NCBI GenBank assembly: GCA_003996215.1
Contig: QJPP01001843.1
Span: 124,001-188,000 of the forward strand
Direction: 5' to 3'
DNA: 64,000 nucleotides
Source of the DNA: Jaltomata sinuosa
Lineage: Eukaryota > Streptophyta > Magnoliopsida > Solanales > Solanaceae
A model generated the notes under the pieces. That model was not told where the DNA came from, searched no databases, and was given only the letters and a program-made list of their open reading frames with translations. Positions 45,235 to 56,450 of the stretch are shown one piece after another (within the stretch, counting starts at the first letter, position 1; the number at the start of each line of letters is the position of its first letter). The position numbers and the translations under genes were made by a program.

Positions 45235-45362
45235 ATATCCCCATTGATGTTGTTGATATGTCTCCTACTGCACAACTTTTATAAGATACGGGTATGGAAA
45301 CATCGAAAGAGGAAGATGATTATGATGATACTGATTGGGATTGGATGGAGGCAGATGATTAA
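45235..45362 (+). pseudogene. CACTA transposase C-terminal end
   Basis: Directly after the solo LTR and its ATATC duplication the frame reads PIDVVDMSPTAQLL, a stop, then DTGMETSKEEDDYDDTDWDW and MEADD with a TAA at about 45362. The acidic tail is usual for this transposase family. Without the LTR it joins the DUF4216-like region in frame. Confidence 0.82.
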
Positions 45363-46053
45363 ATAAGAAACTTCAGAACTTCTCTAGCAAGTTTAAACAT
45401 TTGTCTAAATGCTTGCTGCCTAGTAAACTTATTTAACTAGAATATTTGGTCTACTGTAATAAACACTTTTGTTGATTTTGTTGGATCATTGACTGTAGAT
45501 TAGGACCTTGTTTCTTGTAAATTTTTTTTAGCATCAATCTGATGCTCCTTATTAATCCTATCTATTTAACTTTGAATTTTGATCATGGTTTTAGTTGTTT
45601 TGAGTGAGTGATAAAGGGCTTTTGACAATAATAGTTTGGTTATGTTTCTTATTTATATCCTCAATATTCATTTATTATTTGTTCTTTTTCCTTAAAATTT
45701 TGTGTTGATTAGTTGCTTCAATTTTACAGGAGATTTAATATCTGATTTAATGAATCATTGAAGGGATCAGAGAATCAGCTTCAATACTGACTGACTAGAG
45801 TTTTAGAAAGGTTTGACACTACTACTTGTTTGTTTTATCTGTATGAAAAATAAAATACTCTACTGTTTGTATTGAACGATCTATTTTCTGAACTAGAGTG
45901 GCCATGTTCTTGATAAAGTTATTTCAAAATTATGTATTTGGTGCCTGCTTTTTTCTACTACTCTATTGGTAGTATCTAGACTAATTGATATTTAAGCCAT
46001 TTGTAAGGTAATGTGATACTTACGTATAGTTTGTTTTGCTAGATTCAACAATT
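45363..46053. other. Spacer between the two CACTA genes
   Basis: AT-rich, noncoding. It may hold 5' exons or introns of the second CACTA gene, including a tract ending near 46045; no protein recognised. Confidence 0.5.
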
Positions 46054-46223
46054 ATGGGTCCAAAGAAAAACAAAAATGAGAAGTCAAAGAAGTACACAAC
46101 GACTGGAAGTCTTACATCTATGGCATGCAAACAACTTTCTTTATTGAGAACAAAATCAACTGCTGAACATATTCTGTGTCAAAACTCTTTTGCTGATCTG
46201 GTGGCACAAGCTATGCGGAACTA

Positions 46224-46460
46224 TTGCCTCGAAAGTCTCCGCAAAAGTCTGTGAGTCTAAAAGTACAAGCTATACAAGAACAAGTACCTCGAAAGTCTGC
46301 AAGTCTGAAAGCACAGGCTATACAAGAACAAGTGCCTCGAAAGTCTCCTCGAAAGTCTGCAAGTCTTAAAGCACAAGCTATACAAGAAAAAATGCCTCGA
46401 ATATCTCCTCGAAAGTCTGGGAGTCTGATAACACAAGGTATACAGAAACAAGTGCAATAA
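46224..46460 (+). repeat. Coding tandem repeat in the second CACTA gene
   Basis: Four to five units of about 48-60 bases (for example cctcgaaagtctgcaagtct then gaaagcacaggctatacaag) encode a basic repeat of the form PRKSASLKAQAIQEQ. Unit lengths are multiples of three, and an extra PRKS block appears in some units. Confidence 0.9.
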
Positions 46461-48649
46461 CATTCTCAGAATTCTACTACTGCAAAAGCATAGGTTGGGA
46501 AAGAACCAATTCCACAAGTGTCTCAGAAATCCTCCAGTACTGTTGAAGCACAGGCTGTGCAGGAATCAATTCAATGGTTTACTCAGAATTCTACCGCTCT
46601 AAAATCATAAGATGGTCAAGTACAAGTGCAACAAGTGCCTATAGATTCTTCCACTGTAGGAACAGAAGTTGCAGAGGAACAAATACAACAAGTGCCAAGA
46701 GATTCTTCCACTCTAGAAGGAGAAGATGTACTGTAACAAGTGCAAGAAGAACCTATGCTGGATTCGGGAGAAAATAATCTATCCAGAGAACAAGGCAAGA
46801 ACATATCAATATACTTTTAACTATTGAATCAGTTTACATTGTTATTTAATATGTTGTTTAATATTGATTCGTATCATTGTAGGCCCTTTGAGCCAAAAGA
46901 AAAAGAGAGGAAGTACAATAATGTAACATGTACACGCTCGAAAATATTGTAAAGCCATTGTTCATGAATAGGTACAAACAACCAATTGGTCCTACAAAAG
47001 CAACAATAGCGGAGTTGGGTAGCTTTCTTGAAACTTTGGCAAGAAATGCCATGCTTTGTCCGCTTCATATACACAAGTAGAGTAATGTAGATACCAAAGA
47101 AGATTTTTGGGAATATACACTGGTTTGCTTTCCTACTTTCCTAATTTTAGTTAAGAATATTTTATAGTTTTTATATTACTAATCCAAAGAACAGATTGTA
47201 GGAGAAATAAAATAAATAAAATATTCCTAACGCTGGAAAAAATAGGTTTTGAGTGAAATTCAGTCTGCTCGGAGGAAGTACAAGAACTATTTGTATACAA
47301 AGCACTATATACCATTTGCTACTGATGCTCTTCGATTGGCAAACAAGCCCGACGAAGTTTCAGAATATGATTTCAAGGATCTTCTCAAGTATTGGGCCAG
47401 TGATGAATTCAAGGTTAGATATGAATCCTGTATACTTTAAGTTGGTTCTGTTTCATGTATATCCTTCAATTCAGTTTTAGAATTATAGGAACACAGTTTT
47501 GTATGATCATTGTGAATGAAAAAAACTAAGAAGCTGATCATCACTCGGGTTATTTATATTCTTAGCCACTCAACTAACTTTATATTCTTGATTTCTTGTT
47601 TAAGTACATTTCATAACTCTATTATTTGCAGAAAATGAGTGAACCAAATACAAAGAATCGAAAAAATTGAAGAATCCGCATACTGCTGGTAAAACAAGTT
47701 TTGCTGTGATACGCGATAAATTAGTGTGTTCTCTTCTTAAATCATTAATGATGGATTTTCTATCGTTAAAAGTTTATTAATATTAACTTTTATGTAATTA
47801 GGAAAAAAAGAAGGAAACCTCCGATAATGTATCACTTAATGAAATCTTTGTGGCTACAATATCAAGGGAACCTGATCGAGCATACAAGGACACTGATGAG
47901 GATACGATCTCTAAAATTGTATTAATCATCTTTATTTTTTATATTGTTTACTTGTTATTATATAGGCTTAGTTTGATTTACTTCAATTCTCTTCATTTGA
48001 ACTTGATTTGTAGGCTGAAATGGAAAGAGTGCAAAGTCAACAAAGTGAAGAAGGCGAAGAATCTGTTGAAGCTTTTGCCACTGTCATGGGACTTGAACAT
48101 CTAGGATTCCTGAGATTGTATGGGCGAGGAGTTACTAAAACTACTATGAAAGGTAAGGAAAGTGTTGAGTCCTCTGTAACTGCTACCAATGAGATGCAAA
48201 AAAGGTTGGATGAATTAGAAGATAGGATGGTGGAAAAGTTAGAACCACAAAAAAGAAGCATACGCCATGAAGTTACAGTTGACATCCTTGGAAAACTTAA
48301 TCATATGTACCCTGGGCTTCAATTGGATACTTACATATTGTCAGCAACTTGTGGTCAGTCACATCAGGAAGATATCCAACCGATCAATCGGCCGTCTGCC
48401 AGTAGCAACAATCAAGGTATGATTCTCCGCCTGTTCTTATTATTTTTCTTCTTCTGCTTATTTATTCGTAGTTGTCTGTCGGTAAAGTGCTGGTAATCTT
48501 TTTCTTTCATTGCTCTATTTTAGTTTTAATTCATCTGCCAATTATCCCAAAGTTATTGTCAAGGTCAAATGTTGTAGTTCTCTGTATCTGTGATGTTGTG
48601 ATGTTATTCACATTGTATGGTATTGGTATTTGTACTTTAGAATCTCTAT

Positions 48650-49345
48650 ATGTGTATAATTTTGGTCTTGGTTTTGGTTTTGGTTTTTGTATTCAAATGC
48701 CGTGATTTTGATTTTGGTATTAAATATTATGGTTTTGAATTTTGTTTTTGTTTTAGTTTTAGTTTTGGTTTTGGTTTTGATTTTCATTTTGGTATTCAAA
48801 TGCTGTAGGTTTGGTTTTGATTTTGATTTTAGTTTAGATTTTGATTTTGGTTTTGGTAATCAAACGTTGTAGTTTTGGTTTTGGTTTTTGTTTTTGTTTT
48901 GGTATTCAAATGATGTGATTTTGATTTTGGTACTGGTATTCAAGTGCTGTGGTTTGGATTTTGGTTTTGGTATTCAACTGCTGTAGTTTTGGTTTTGGTT
49001 TTGGTTTTGATATTCAAATGATGTGGTTTTGGTTATGGTTGTGGTACTGGTATTCAAATGCTATGGTTTGGGATTTGGTTTTGGTATTCAAATGTTATGG
49101 TTTTGGTTTTGGTATTCAACTGCTTTAGTTTTGGTTTTGATTTTGATATTCAAATGATGTGGTTTTGGTACTAGTATTCAAATGCTGTGGTTTGGGATTT
49201 GGTTTTGGTATTCAAATGCTGTACTTTTGGTTTTGGTATTCAAATGATGTTATTTTCTTTTTGATTTTGGTACTGCTATTCAAATGCTATGGTTGGGATT
49301 TTAGTTTTGGTATTCAAATACTGTAGTTTTGGATTTGGTTCTCCT
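48650..49345 (+). repeat. GGTTTT-rich minisatellite
   Basis: About 700 bases built from ttttggttttggt blocks alternating with the phrase tattcaaatg(c/a)tgtggttt, repeated around 14 times at 35-65 base spacing. It lies in the last intron of the second CACTA gene. Open frames across it on either strand are artefacts. Confidence 0.9.
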
Positions 49346-50260
49346 AATGTATGATTTTATTTAGAATCTGTTTGGTTAATGTTGTGGATACTAATAATAT
49401 TAGCAACTTAACGAGCTCTTCGAAGATACTTATATTGCGTCTAATGTTATGTTTTTTCATGTCACGTTTAATCTTGAAAATGGACTGAATTTTTTCATTG
49501 AACAACCTGATGCTAGTACAATAATGATCCTTCTTAGAGAGACTAACTTGAGTCTGCAAGGTAGTTAATGACTCTATGTTGGTGTCCTTGCCTAAATTTG
49601 AGAGTATAAGGTTAAGTTCAAATCTGACTTTGTAATGCATCTGGAAAATTAAAATCTGTTCAAATTTAGGTAATGCATCTGTTAAGTATTGAAAGAAGGA
49701 AGACAGATTTAGTGAACATATATTTTTGTGCAGTTGCCCTTGACCTTGTAGTATATTGAAATGCATTTGCTGGTATGTTCAACTGACATTGACACTTGTA
49801 GTATGCTAAAATGCATCTTCTAGCTAGTATGTTAAAATACTTTCTTGTAGTATATTTTAATCTATCCTTGCTGGTACTTGAAATTAACACTTCTAATGAA
49901 ATAACAATCTCAGATTCTAACTTTTGGAGTTATAATTGATATGGTACTATTTGGATTACTTCTGCATGTTAATAAACTATAGAATTGACTAAGAACCCAT
50001 ATATGTGTTGGCTCAATAATGTTTCCAGTAGCCTAGATATTGGTTTTCTCCTTTCACCTATTGCCTTGGATGAGACTTGGTAATGCATCTGTAGACTAGA
50101 TGTTGGTTTTCTCATTTCACTTCACTGCCTTTGATAAGACTTCGTAATATAATGCATCTGTTAGCCTAGACTTGGTAATGAAGATTTTATTTGCTGAAGG
50201 AAACTTATTGCCTTTTCTCCTTTCACCTCATGATAATTGATTCATAACTTTTATTTGTCG
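49346..50260. other. Intronic DNA of the second CACTA gene
   Basis: No coding evidence. Short phrases recur, such as tagtatgctaaaatgcatct and tagtatattgaaatgcattt near 49750-49850 and ggtaatgcatctgt at 49670 and 50078, suggesting decayed duplications. Confidence 0.5.
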
Positions 50261-50639
50261 ATTTTTGTAGATGCAAAAAATGATCGGGTGGTGGTGGTGG
50301 TGATGAAAGCATGGATAAGGACGGCATTTGAGATTTGATTGAAAGTGATTGAAACTCTTCTATGATCAAATTTTTTGTTGATATTTATGAAGTCTTATTT
50401 TGTTATCCAGTGGATACATATGCCAACTACTGTATATTTTACCCATGGATCGTATTGTGACTGATTTGTTGCGCCTATGGCGGATGATGTATATTATGAC
50501 TTGTACATTTTGTATATTTTGTGCCAATATGGCGGGTGACATTATGACTCATATATTTTGCGCATGTGGCGGATGTTGGTTTGACTGGGATATGTTGAAT
50601 TAGAATCAATCAGTTTCGTTTAGTAATTTTCAACTTTCA

Positions 50640-51303
50640 TAGTATTCACAATTTCGTATGTCAAATATTTATATTTAAAGCCCAAGCTATTGGAACATGT
50701 ATTAATTGTTTCAATAGGTAAAATAGAACTGTTGCAGTAGCATTTTCTAAAGCACAGGCTACCAATTATTGGAATATCTGAAACTGTTACAATAGGTAAA
50801 AATTAACCGTTGCAGTAGCACAATCGATTAATGTAAAAAAACTGTTGCTATAACAATAATAACTATCATAATTGAGTTATCAAATCCGTTGTAACATATA
50901 GTAAAAAGTTGTTACAAGATTGTAATAACCGTTGCAATTGAGCAAACAAACTCGTTGCAATATACAGTAGATACCTGTTGTAAAAAATACAATAACCGTT
51001 GCAATTAAGCTGACAAATCCGTTGCTACAAAGACAAAAGAACCGTTGCAAAACATCTAATGCAACGGTGATAACTGTTCTAAGTGACATATGAAATAGCC
51101 GTTATTGAGGGATGAATAACTGTTACAATAGGGGTACCATAAGAAACAATTTTTTGGACCGTTACAATAACCGTTGCCATATAACTATGGTAACGCGAGC
51201 TGGTACAGCGAGCGTGTACCCCGTTGCCATAGTATACGTGCAACGGGTTTGGGGCCTTTAGCAACAACTTTGGGACTGTTCCCATAGGCCCAATTTCTAG
51301 TAG
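50640..51303 (+). repeat. CACTA subterminal repeats and terminal inverted repeat
   Basis: More than a dozen direct and inverted copies of (A)ACCGTTGCAAT-like motifs lie between 50715 and 51250, the expected binding sites for the second CACTA protein. The terminus GTTCCCATAGGCCCAATTTC then TAGTAG ends near 51303. The same motif family occurs at 35400-35600, the other end of the element. Confidence 0.88.
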
Positions 51304-51450
51304 AATTTTGTTAGACATTCTCTTTTTGCCTTGATTGCTTGCAATCTCTGTATGTATATCAGGGGTAAGGTCTAGTCCCCCCTTTTTTGTGATTTCCATA
51401 AAATGATATACAACACTTACCAGGATTCTTCCTGAAAGTTTTTTTTAAAA
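51304..51450 (+). mobile_element. Probable LINE 3' UTR, continuation of the LINE at 35625
   Basis: Directly beyond the CACTA terminus: aattttgttagacattctc, then ggggtaaggtctagtccccc, a phrase I associate with 3' UTRs of plant LINEs, ending in a T/A-rich tract near 51440. The sequence AATTT is shared with the LINE side at 35625. It fits insertion of the CACTA into the LINE 3' UTR. Confidence 0.6.
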
Positions 51451-52965
51451 AAAAGGAGAAACAGGGTTGGACATTATTTTTGAGCGTGAAGCTAGGAAAA
51501 AGGCTTATTCTTTCCGATTTATTTTCTTTTCGTTAATTCATCTTAATTTATTTTGTAATTCTCATGATTTCTTGTGCATCTTTATGAATCATGAGTAGCT
51601 AAAGTATTTAGTTCTAGGGTTTTGGCACAAACATGATGGTTGAAGTCTGAATATTATTTATTTATATTATTTTTTCTATTTTTGAATTATTTAGTTTTTC
51701 TTGATTTTAATTATTCGTGTGCTTGATCACAACAAGAATACTATCTATGGCTTGTTAGTTGACCCAGAAAAAGGAAATTACAAGCGTAATAAGAAGAAAT
51801 AGGACTAGTTCGTGAACCTTATAGGAAAAGGGTTCGATTCACTACTAAGAATAGAAATATACCATGTAACCTAGCTTGGTTGATACAGATGATATCTTAA
51901 TGCACTTCACTATTATCCGACGATCATAGAAATATAGACATTAGGGATAGTCGAGTAGTTTTATTAGAATTGTTGGAAAAATGCTCAATTAGTGATTTAA
52001 ACCTGCATCAAATAACTCTGGGAAATAAATAGATGTGACAATAGGAAGACTCAACCGGATTGTTGAAAAAGTCAAGACCCTGGACTTTTCTCTAAAACTG
52101 ATTTAAACCAAATATCTTCCAAGCTTGAAACAATTTTAATTATTTTCTAGTTAATTATAGATAATCAAAAACTCAAAGAAATACTTGTTTTTCGAATAGT
52201 GAGAGATAAGAATTTGAATTAGACGATTAATCTTCCAAGTTTCTATGGCTACGATATCTCTGGACTTAAAATTCTATACTACTTGTACGACTGCGTGCAC
52301 TTGCGTGTGCGTTTGGACGTAACAACTGCTTATTTAATTAAATGAGTAGTAGGGATTATATTACAGATGCTTAAGAACATTTGTTTAATATCATATAATT
52401 ATTCATTTCAAACTGATTTAGTTGTCCAACTTTGAAATAAATTGATTAACAAATTTGGTTCTAAGAATTCTTCATACACTTCCTTAAAATACTTGAAAAA
52501 TGCTTGAAAGTCTTAACTGTTATTTTTGAGTACATAATCCATGAAGCAGATACTGGGAGTTGGTAAACTCAAAAAGACTTATGAGTTATGACACTACCTC
52601 CCTGGAGTGGAAACAAGAAAAACAAAATTTATTTCTTTAAATTTTCTTCGGTCAATGTGTTAGTGATTTTCTTATTTAAATATTTTTATACTATTCCATT
52701 GGTTACGTACTATCTTCTATCAATATAGGTACTGAGTAATTATGTCTGTCAAAGCTTAGTCACATTGGAGAAAATCATCAAGTACTTTTTTGCCTCCACT
52801 TGAATTTGAACCAGAGAAGTTATGATTCTCATACCACTTTACTGACCACTAACCCACACTCTTGGTTAAATTTTACCATAGTAAAACAGGAACATCTCGA
52901 AAAGGTATTTTGATTTAGTTTTATGAGTTGCCTAGCTCCATCTTATCACGTAAACATATAATAAC
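51451..52965. other. AT-rich noncoding DNA
   Basis: No gene or repeat recognised. A stretch from 51740 (cttgttagttgacccagaaaaagg) to 52160 has the look of an old retroelement leader or UTR, but nothing supports a call. Confidence 0.45.
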
Positions 52966-53761
52966 TGTTGACACCCAATTTTCGCCCTCCACATTCATAA
53001 TTAATTTCGAGCTTCTACTATTTTAAATAATTTTGAAACAATTGTCTTTATAAGATTTCAAGGTTTTCAAAAATTTGAGGTTAATTTAGTAATTTTAGGT
53101 GAAATATGTATACTCTATATTTAATTATATAGAGGTATATAAATTTTACTTAAAGAAAGATTTTGAAGTTTAGTCTCGAATAAAAATGATGTTTTAAGTT
53201 GAAAAATTCTATATTTTCTTCAAACTGATTTAAAATCAAGAAATGATCGTATGGTTAATTCTTTGATTTTGAACAAGTTAATTATGTTTTGTAAAATAAT
53301 TATTCTTAATTGTTAAAGTTAGAAGCTCGTTTAAATAATCAAGGATTTAATTCATTCCGTTTCAATTTTGGCCTAAACTCTTTAATTCCTCGATTTGGCC
53401 ATGCTTGTGAACCAATTTTGACTAACCGTTGAATTATATCCGGCCACATTTGCAAAGCAATGTGGCCAATTCCTAAACCAAGTTTAAATTCCTCAATTAT
53501 CAAGCCATTCCTAAGGTTGCAGCCAATTCTTAGCCCACCAAAATAATTCAAATACCCTACCCAGGCCCAAATCTTCCTTAACCCGGCCCAACTCCTCTAT
53601 ATTTTCTCCATCAGCAAATACACACACTCACTTATATTCCCCCCCTATACGTATATATACACACACCCTTTTTATTTCAAAAGACCGCACCTCTTCTCTC
53701 TCACACGCACAGTACATACACCCTCTCTCTCCCCTTTATTTTTCTTTCTTTCTTCTTCACA
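52966..53761 (+). mobile_element. Partial gypsy-type LTR
   Basis: Starts TGTTGACACCCAATTTTCGC, a common start of Solanaceae LTRs, and shows LTR-like 3' organisation: a TATA-like tatatataca at about 53652-53661, then a CT-rich leader. It is cut at 53762 by a CACTA-like end. No partner LTR is seen. Confidence 0.6.
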
Positions 53762-54228
53762 CACTACGAAAAAAAAGCTAAAGAGAGATGGCCAAAAGGG
53801 ACGCTGGCCTTCGCTTTTTTGATGGAAAAGCGACAACATCACTTCCGTGGGAAAATGGCCTATCGCTTTTCTAAAAGAGGCGGAAAACGTAACTTCATCA
53901 CTTGATGACAAAAAGGAAGGAGTAGGATCTACATGACTACGACGGCGACGACCAACAAAGGATGACATTTCTTGTTGGAGAGACTGGACAGTCTTGGACA
54001 AATCATTAGTGCACTCAGTCCATTTTCTCTTGGATTCTGCCAAGGCCCTAGTAAGATCTACGATCTGCTGCGACATATGTGCAAGCTGAACACCATCAAC
54101 CGCCTCAGCCTGCCGCAAAGATCTAATACCATCCAGTCCTGACTGGATTCATCGAAAATCATTCCTAGAGCCTAGACCATAGACTCTCCCCTTTTGTATC
54201 CCCCTGCCACTTTTTCGGTCCATATTTG
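53762..54228 (-). mobile_element. CACTA-like end with gene fragment
   Basis: CACTACGAAAAAAAAGC at 53762 resembles a CACTA terminus (CACTACAAAAAA type). It is followed by subterminal-looking repeats (tcgctttttt, aaaagcgac, atcgctttt). A minus-strand frame, 54118 to about 53880, encodes a helical segment (MSQQIVDLTRALAESKRKWT, then VQSLQQEMSSF) like the coiled-coil C-terminal part of CACTA accessory proteins. It is cut at 54229 by the giant-LTR element. Confidence 0.5.
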
Positions 54229-55625
54229 TGTAACGACCGGGTTCGTCATTTCGGGTAAACTTTTCATGCTAATTTTGAGTCAGAAAACTTTTGGGTTTGG
54301 GAGTTGAAAATTCTGGGCTAGGCTAGTCTCGGCTGATTTTGGAGTGAGGCATAGTCTAGGGCAATCTGGGTAAGGATTGGGTAAAACGTCTCAATTTGAG
54401 CTAGTTTTTCTTTTAGCTAAGGCATAAGGTAGTCTGGGGGACTTTTTGGAATTGAATTTGGGTAAGTAGAACTCTCAGAATCGAGGTTGACGTGAAAGGG
54501 TTATTCCGGAACGTCAGGAAAATAAGTGTGTTGTAAAATGGGCACTTTTGGGGGACTTTATGACTTTCTGTTCCGTGTCAACTGCCATAGCGTTTGATAC
54601 ACTGGTGTAGTGACCTCCACTATAGCCAAGAAAATACTGCTATGGCGAAAGTCAACGCCGGTCAGCATCTATAGCGGTAGGCTCCGCTACGACGGTACCT
54701 CTATAGAGGAGCATAGACCGCAATAGCAAAGAGACGGGATTAGAAAACCCAGAAAATGGGTTTTTAATTTCATTCTCTCCCATTCAGCCCCCAAAACAGA
54801 TGAGGGTTACTCCAAGAACCCTCCTAGGCTGCTCCAAGGCTTGGGAGCCATGTGGAGGAGGAATTCCGATGAAAAGGACGTGAAACCACAGATTCGAGCC
54901 TGAAGAATCATCAGGGAACGCCTTCACGGAGCCAGAAAGGGCATGGAACAGCTGCTCGACATCCAGGTAGGCTAGAATTCTTCTATGAGTAGATCGACCA
55001 CTTTCATTTTTCTTATTATTGTATAGAATGAAAGGGAGAATCCATGGTTAGGCCTTCGGGCATGGAGTCTGGAGGAAGTTGTTGAATTGTTGGATTTCTT
55101 TGGAAATTGTAGAATGGGAATAAGGTGTTGTGATATTCTAGGCATTGCTTAAATTATTTGATTTTGCTGATAAAATGTGGAAACTAGAATATCGGAAGGT
55201 TTGGGGAACCGGAAAAGGGTTAGTAATTAACAAATGTGTAAGGAATGGAAGTTCCGGACTAATTGGTATAATTAGGATAATTGTTTGGTTGTGTTCTAAG
55301 GTTGGGAAGGGTTTTCCCAGGTTTTATTTGGTCCTAGGAAGAGGGTCAGGAATAAATGTAATTAACTGCATGTTTAAAGGGGCGAACCGGCGTTAGTCTT
55401 TGGACGGGATTTGATGGTTCATAGTGTACACAGAATGGGTAGGTGATGGCTTACGATTCCTGTGAATGTTGTATATTTTTGTACTCTTATCTAAGTGTTT
55501 GTATGAATTACATTGCATAGAGGAATTATTTAGAATGTCTAAGGGTCCTATTTTACAGTCTGTTAATTGAACGATGTGTTGCTTGTTGGTTTTACAAGTT
55601 GTTTGTTCATTATTTGACTGTGGCT

Positions 55626-55950
55626 TAATTGACATTTGGTTGGCTCGAGTACCACGCCTGGTACATGTATAAAAAATATTGGCTCGGGTACCACGCTTGG
55701 TACAAACTATACTAACGGTTGGCACGGGTACCACGACTAGTACGAAATATACTAACGGTTGGCTCGAGTACCACGCCTGGTACAAAATATACTAATGGTT
55801 GTATCGGGTACCACGCCTAGTACAAAATATAATAACGGTTGGCTCGAGTATCACGCCTGGTATGAAATATACTAATGGTTAGCTCGGGTACAACACCTTG
55901 TATGGGATATACTAACGGTTGGCTCGGGTACCATGTCTGATACGGGTTTA
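55626..55950 (+). repeat. Tandem array A (~40-42 bp, GGTACC-containing)
   Basis: About eight units of the form ggttggctcgggtaccacgc then ctggtacaaaatatactaac, with variants. The solo LTR has about five units, so unit number varies between copies. Confidence 0.92.
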
Positions 55951-56059
55951 TTTTATTACATCATTGCATTGATATTGTTGTATTGCATTAACTGTTATTG
56001 GTTCCTGAGTGGACTGGGCTGTTTTATTGAAATGTGATAATTGTTTATGGTTTATGAGA

Positions 56060-56450
56060 GGCCGGGAATTCTGTTATATTTGGTTAAATTGGTCTTGGTA
56101 TAGACCAGGTTATTATATTGATCATTATTTGGTCTTGGTGTAGGCCATGTTATTATTTGGTTAAGTTGGTCTTGGTTTAGACCGGGTTATTATGTTGATC
56201 ATTATTTGGTCTTGGTGTAGGCTGGGTTGTTATATTATATTGTTAGTTTGGTCCTGGTGCAGGTCGCGTTGTTATATTATATTTTGAGTTGGGTCTTGGT
56301 GTAGGCCGGGTTGTTATATTATATTGTGAGTTGGTTTTGGTGTAGGCCAGGTTGTTATATTATGTTATCGGTTCGTCTTGGTGTAGGCCAGGTTATTCTG
56401 TTGATTATTAGTTGGTGTTGGTGTAGACCGGGTTGTCCATGTTAACACCT
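56060..56450 (+). repeat. Tandem array B (~45-50 bp)
   Basis: Eight to nine units of ttggtcttggtgtaggccgg followed by gttgttatattatattgtg, with shorter or degenerate units among them. Confidence 0.9.

Larger units (their letters stand above)
46054..50345 (+). pseudogene. CACTA second gene, Transposase_24 type (Ptta/En/Spm-like)
   Basis: Multi-exon gene. Exon 1 from ATG 46054 (MGPKKNKNEKSKKYTTTG) goes out of frame near 46230 into a repeat region. 46480-46800 continues with QVPRDSSTLEGED-type repeats. 46880-47100 has MNRYKQPIGPTKATIAELGS and FLETLARNAMLCPL, the best family signature. 47249-47413 has YLYTKHYIPFATDALRLANK. 47630-47720 has NPHTAGKTSFAVIRDKL. 47800-47920 has EIFVATISREPDRAY. The exon 48014-48416, bounded by AG and GT, has a coiled-coil stretch. 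A last short exon lies at 50270-50325. Stops and frameshifts interrupt several exons. In En/Spm elements the second product binds subterminal repeats. Confidence 0.82.
38653..51303 (+). mobile_element. CACTA (En/Spm) element, main part
   Basis: Contains the body of a TNP2-type transposase (38653-41775 and 45235-45362), a solo LTR nested in it (41776-45234), a second gene of the Transposase_24 type (46054 to ~50340) and a subterminal region of CCGTTGC motifs ending in the terminal repeat ...CAATTTCTAGTAG (51303). The final TG of the terminus is lost or mutated. The 5' part is at 32473-35624, inverted. Confidence 0.88.

Noticed and set aside
48608..48799. Lys-Thr repeat protein on the minus strand
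   Set aside because: Simple translation of the GGTTTT minisatellite.
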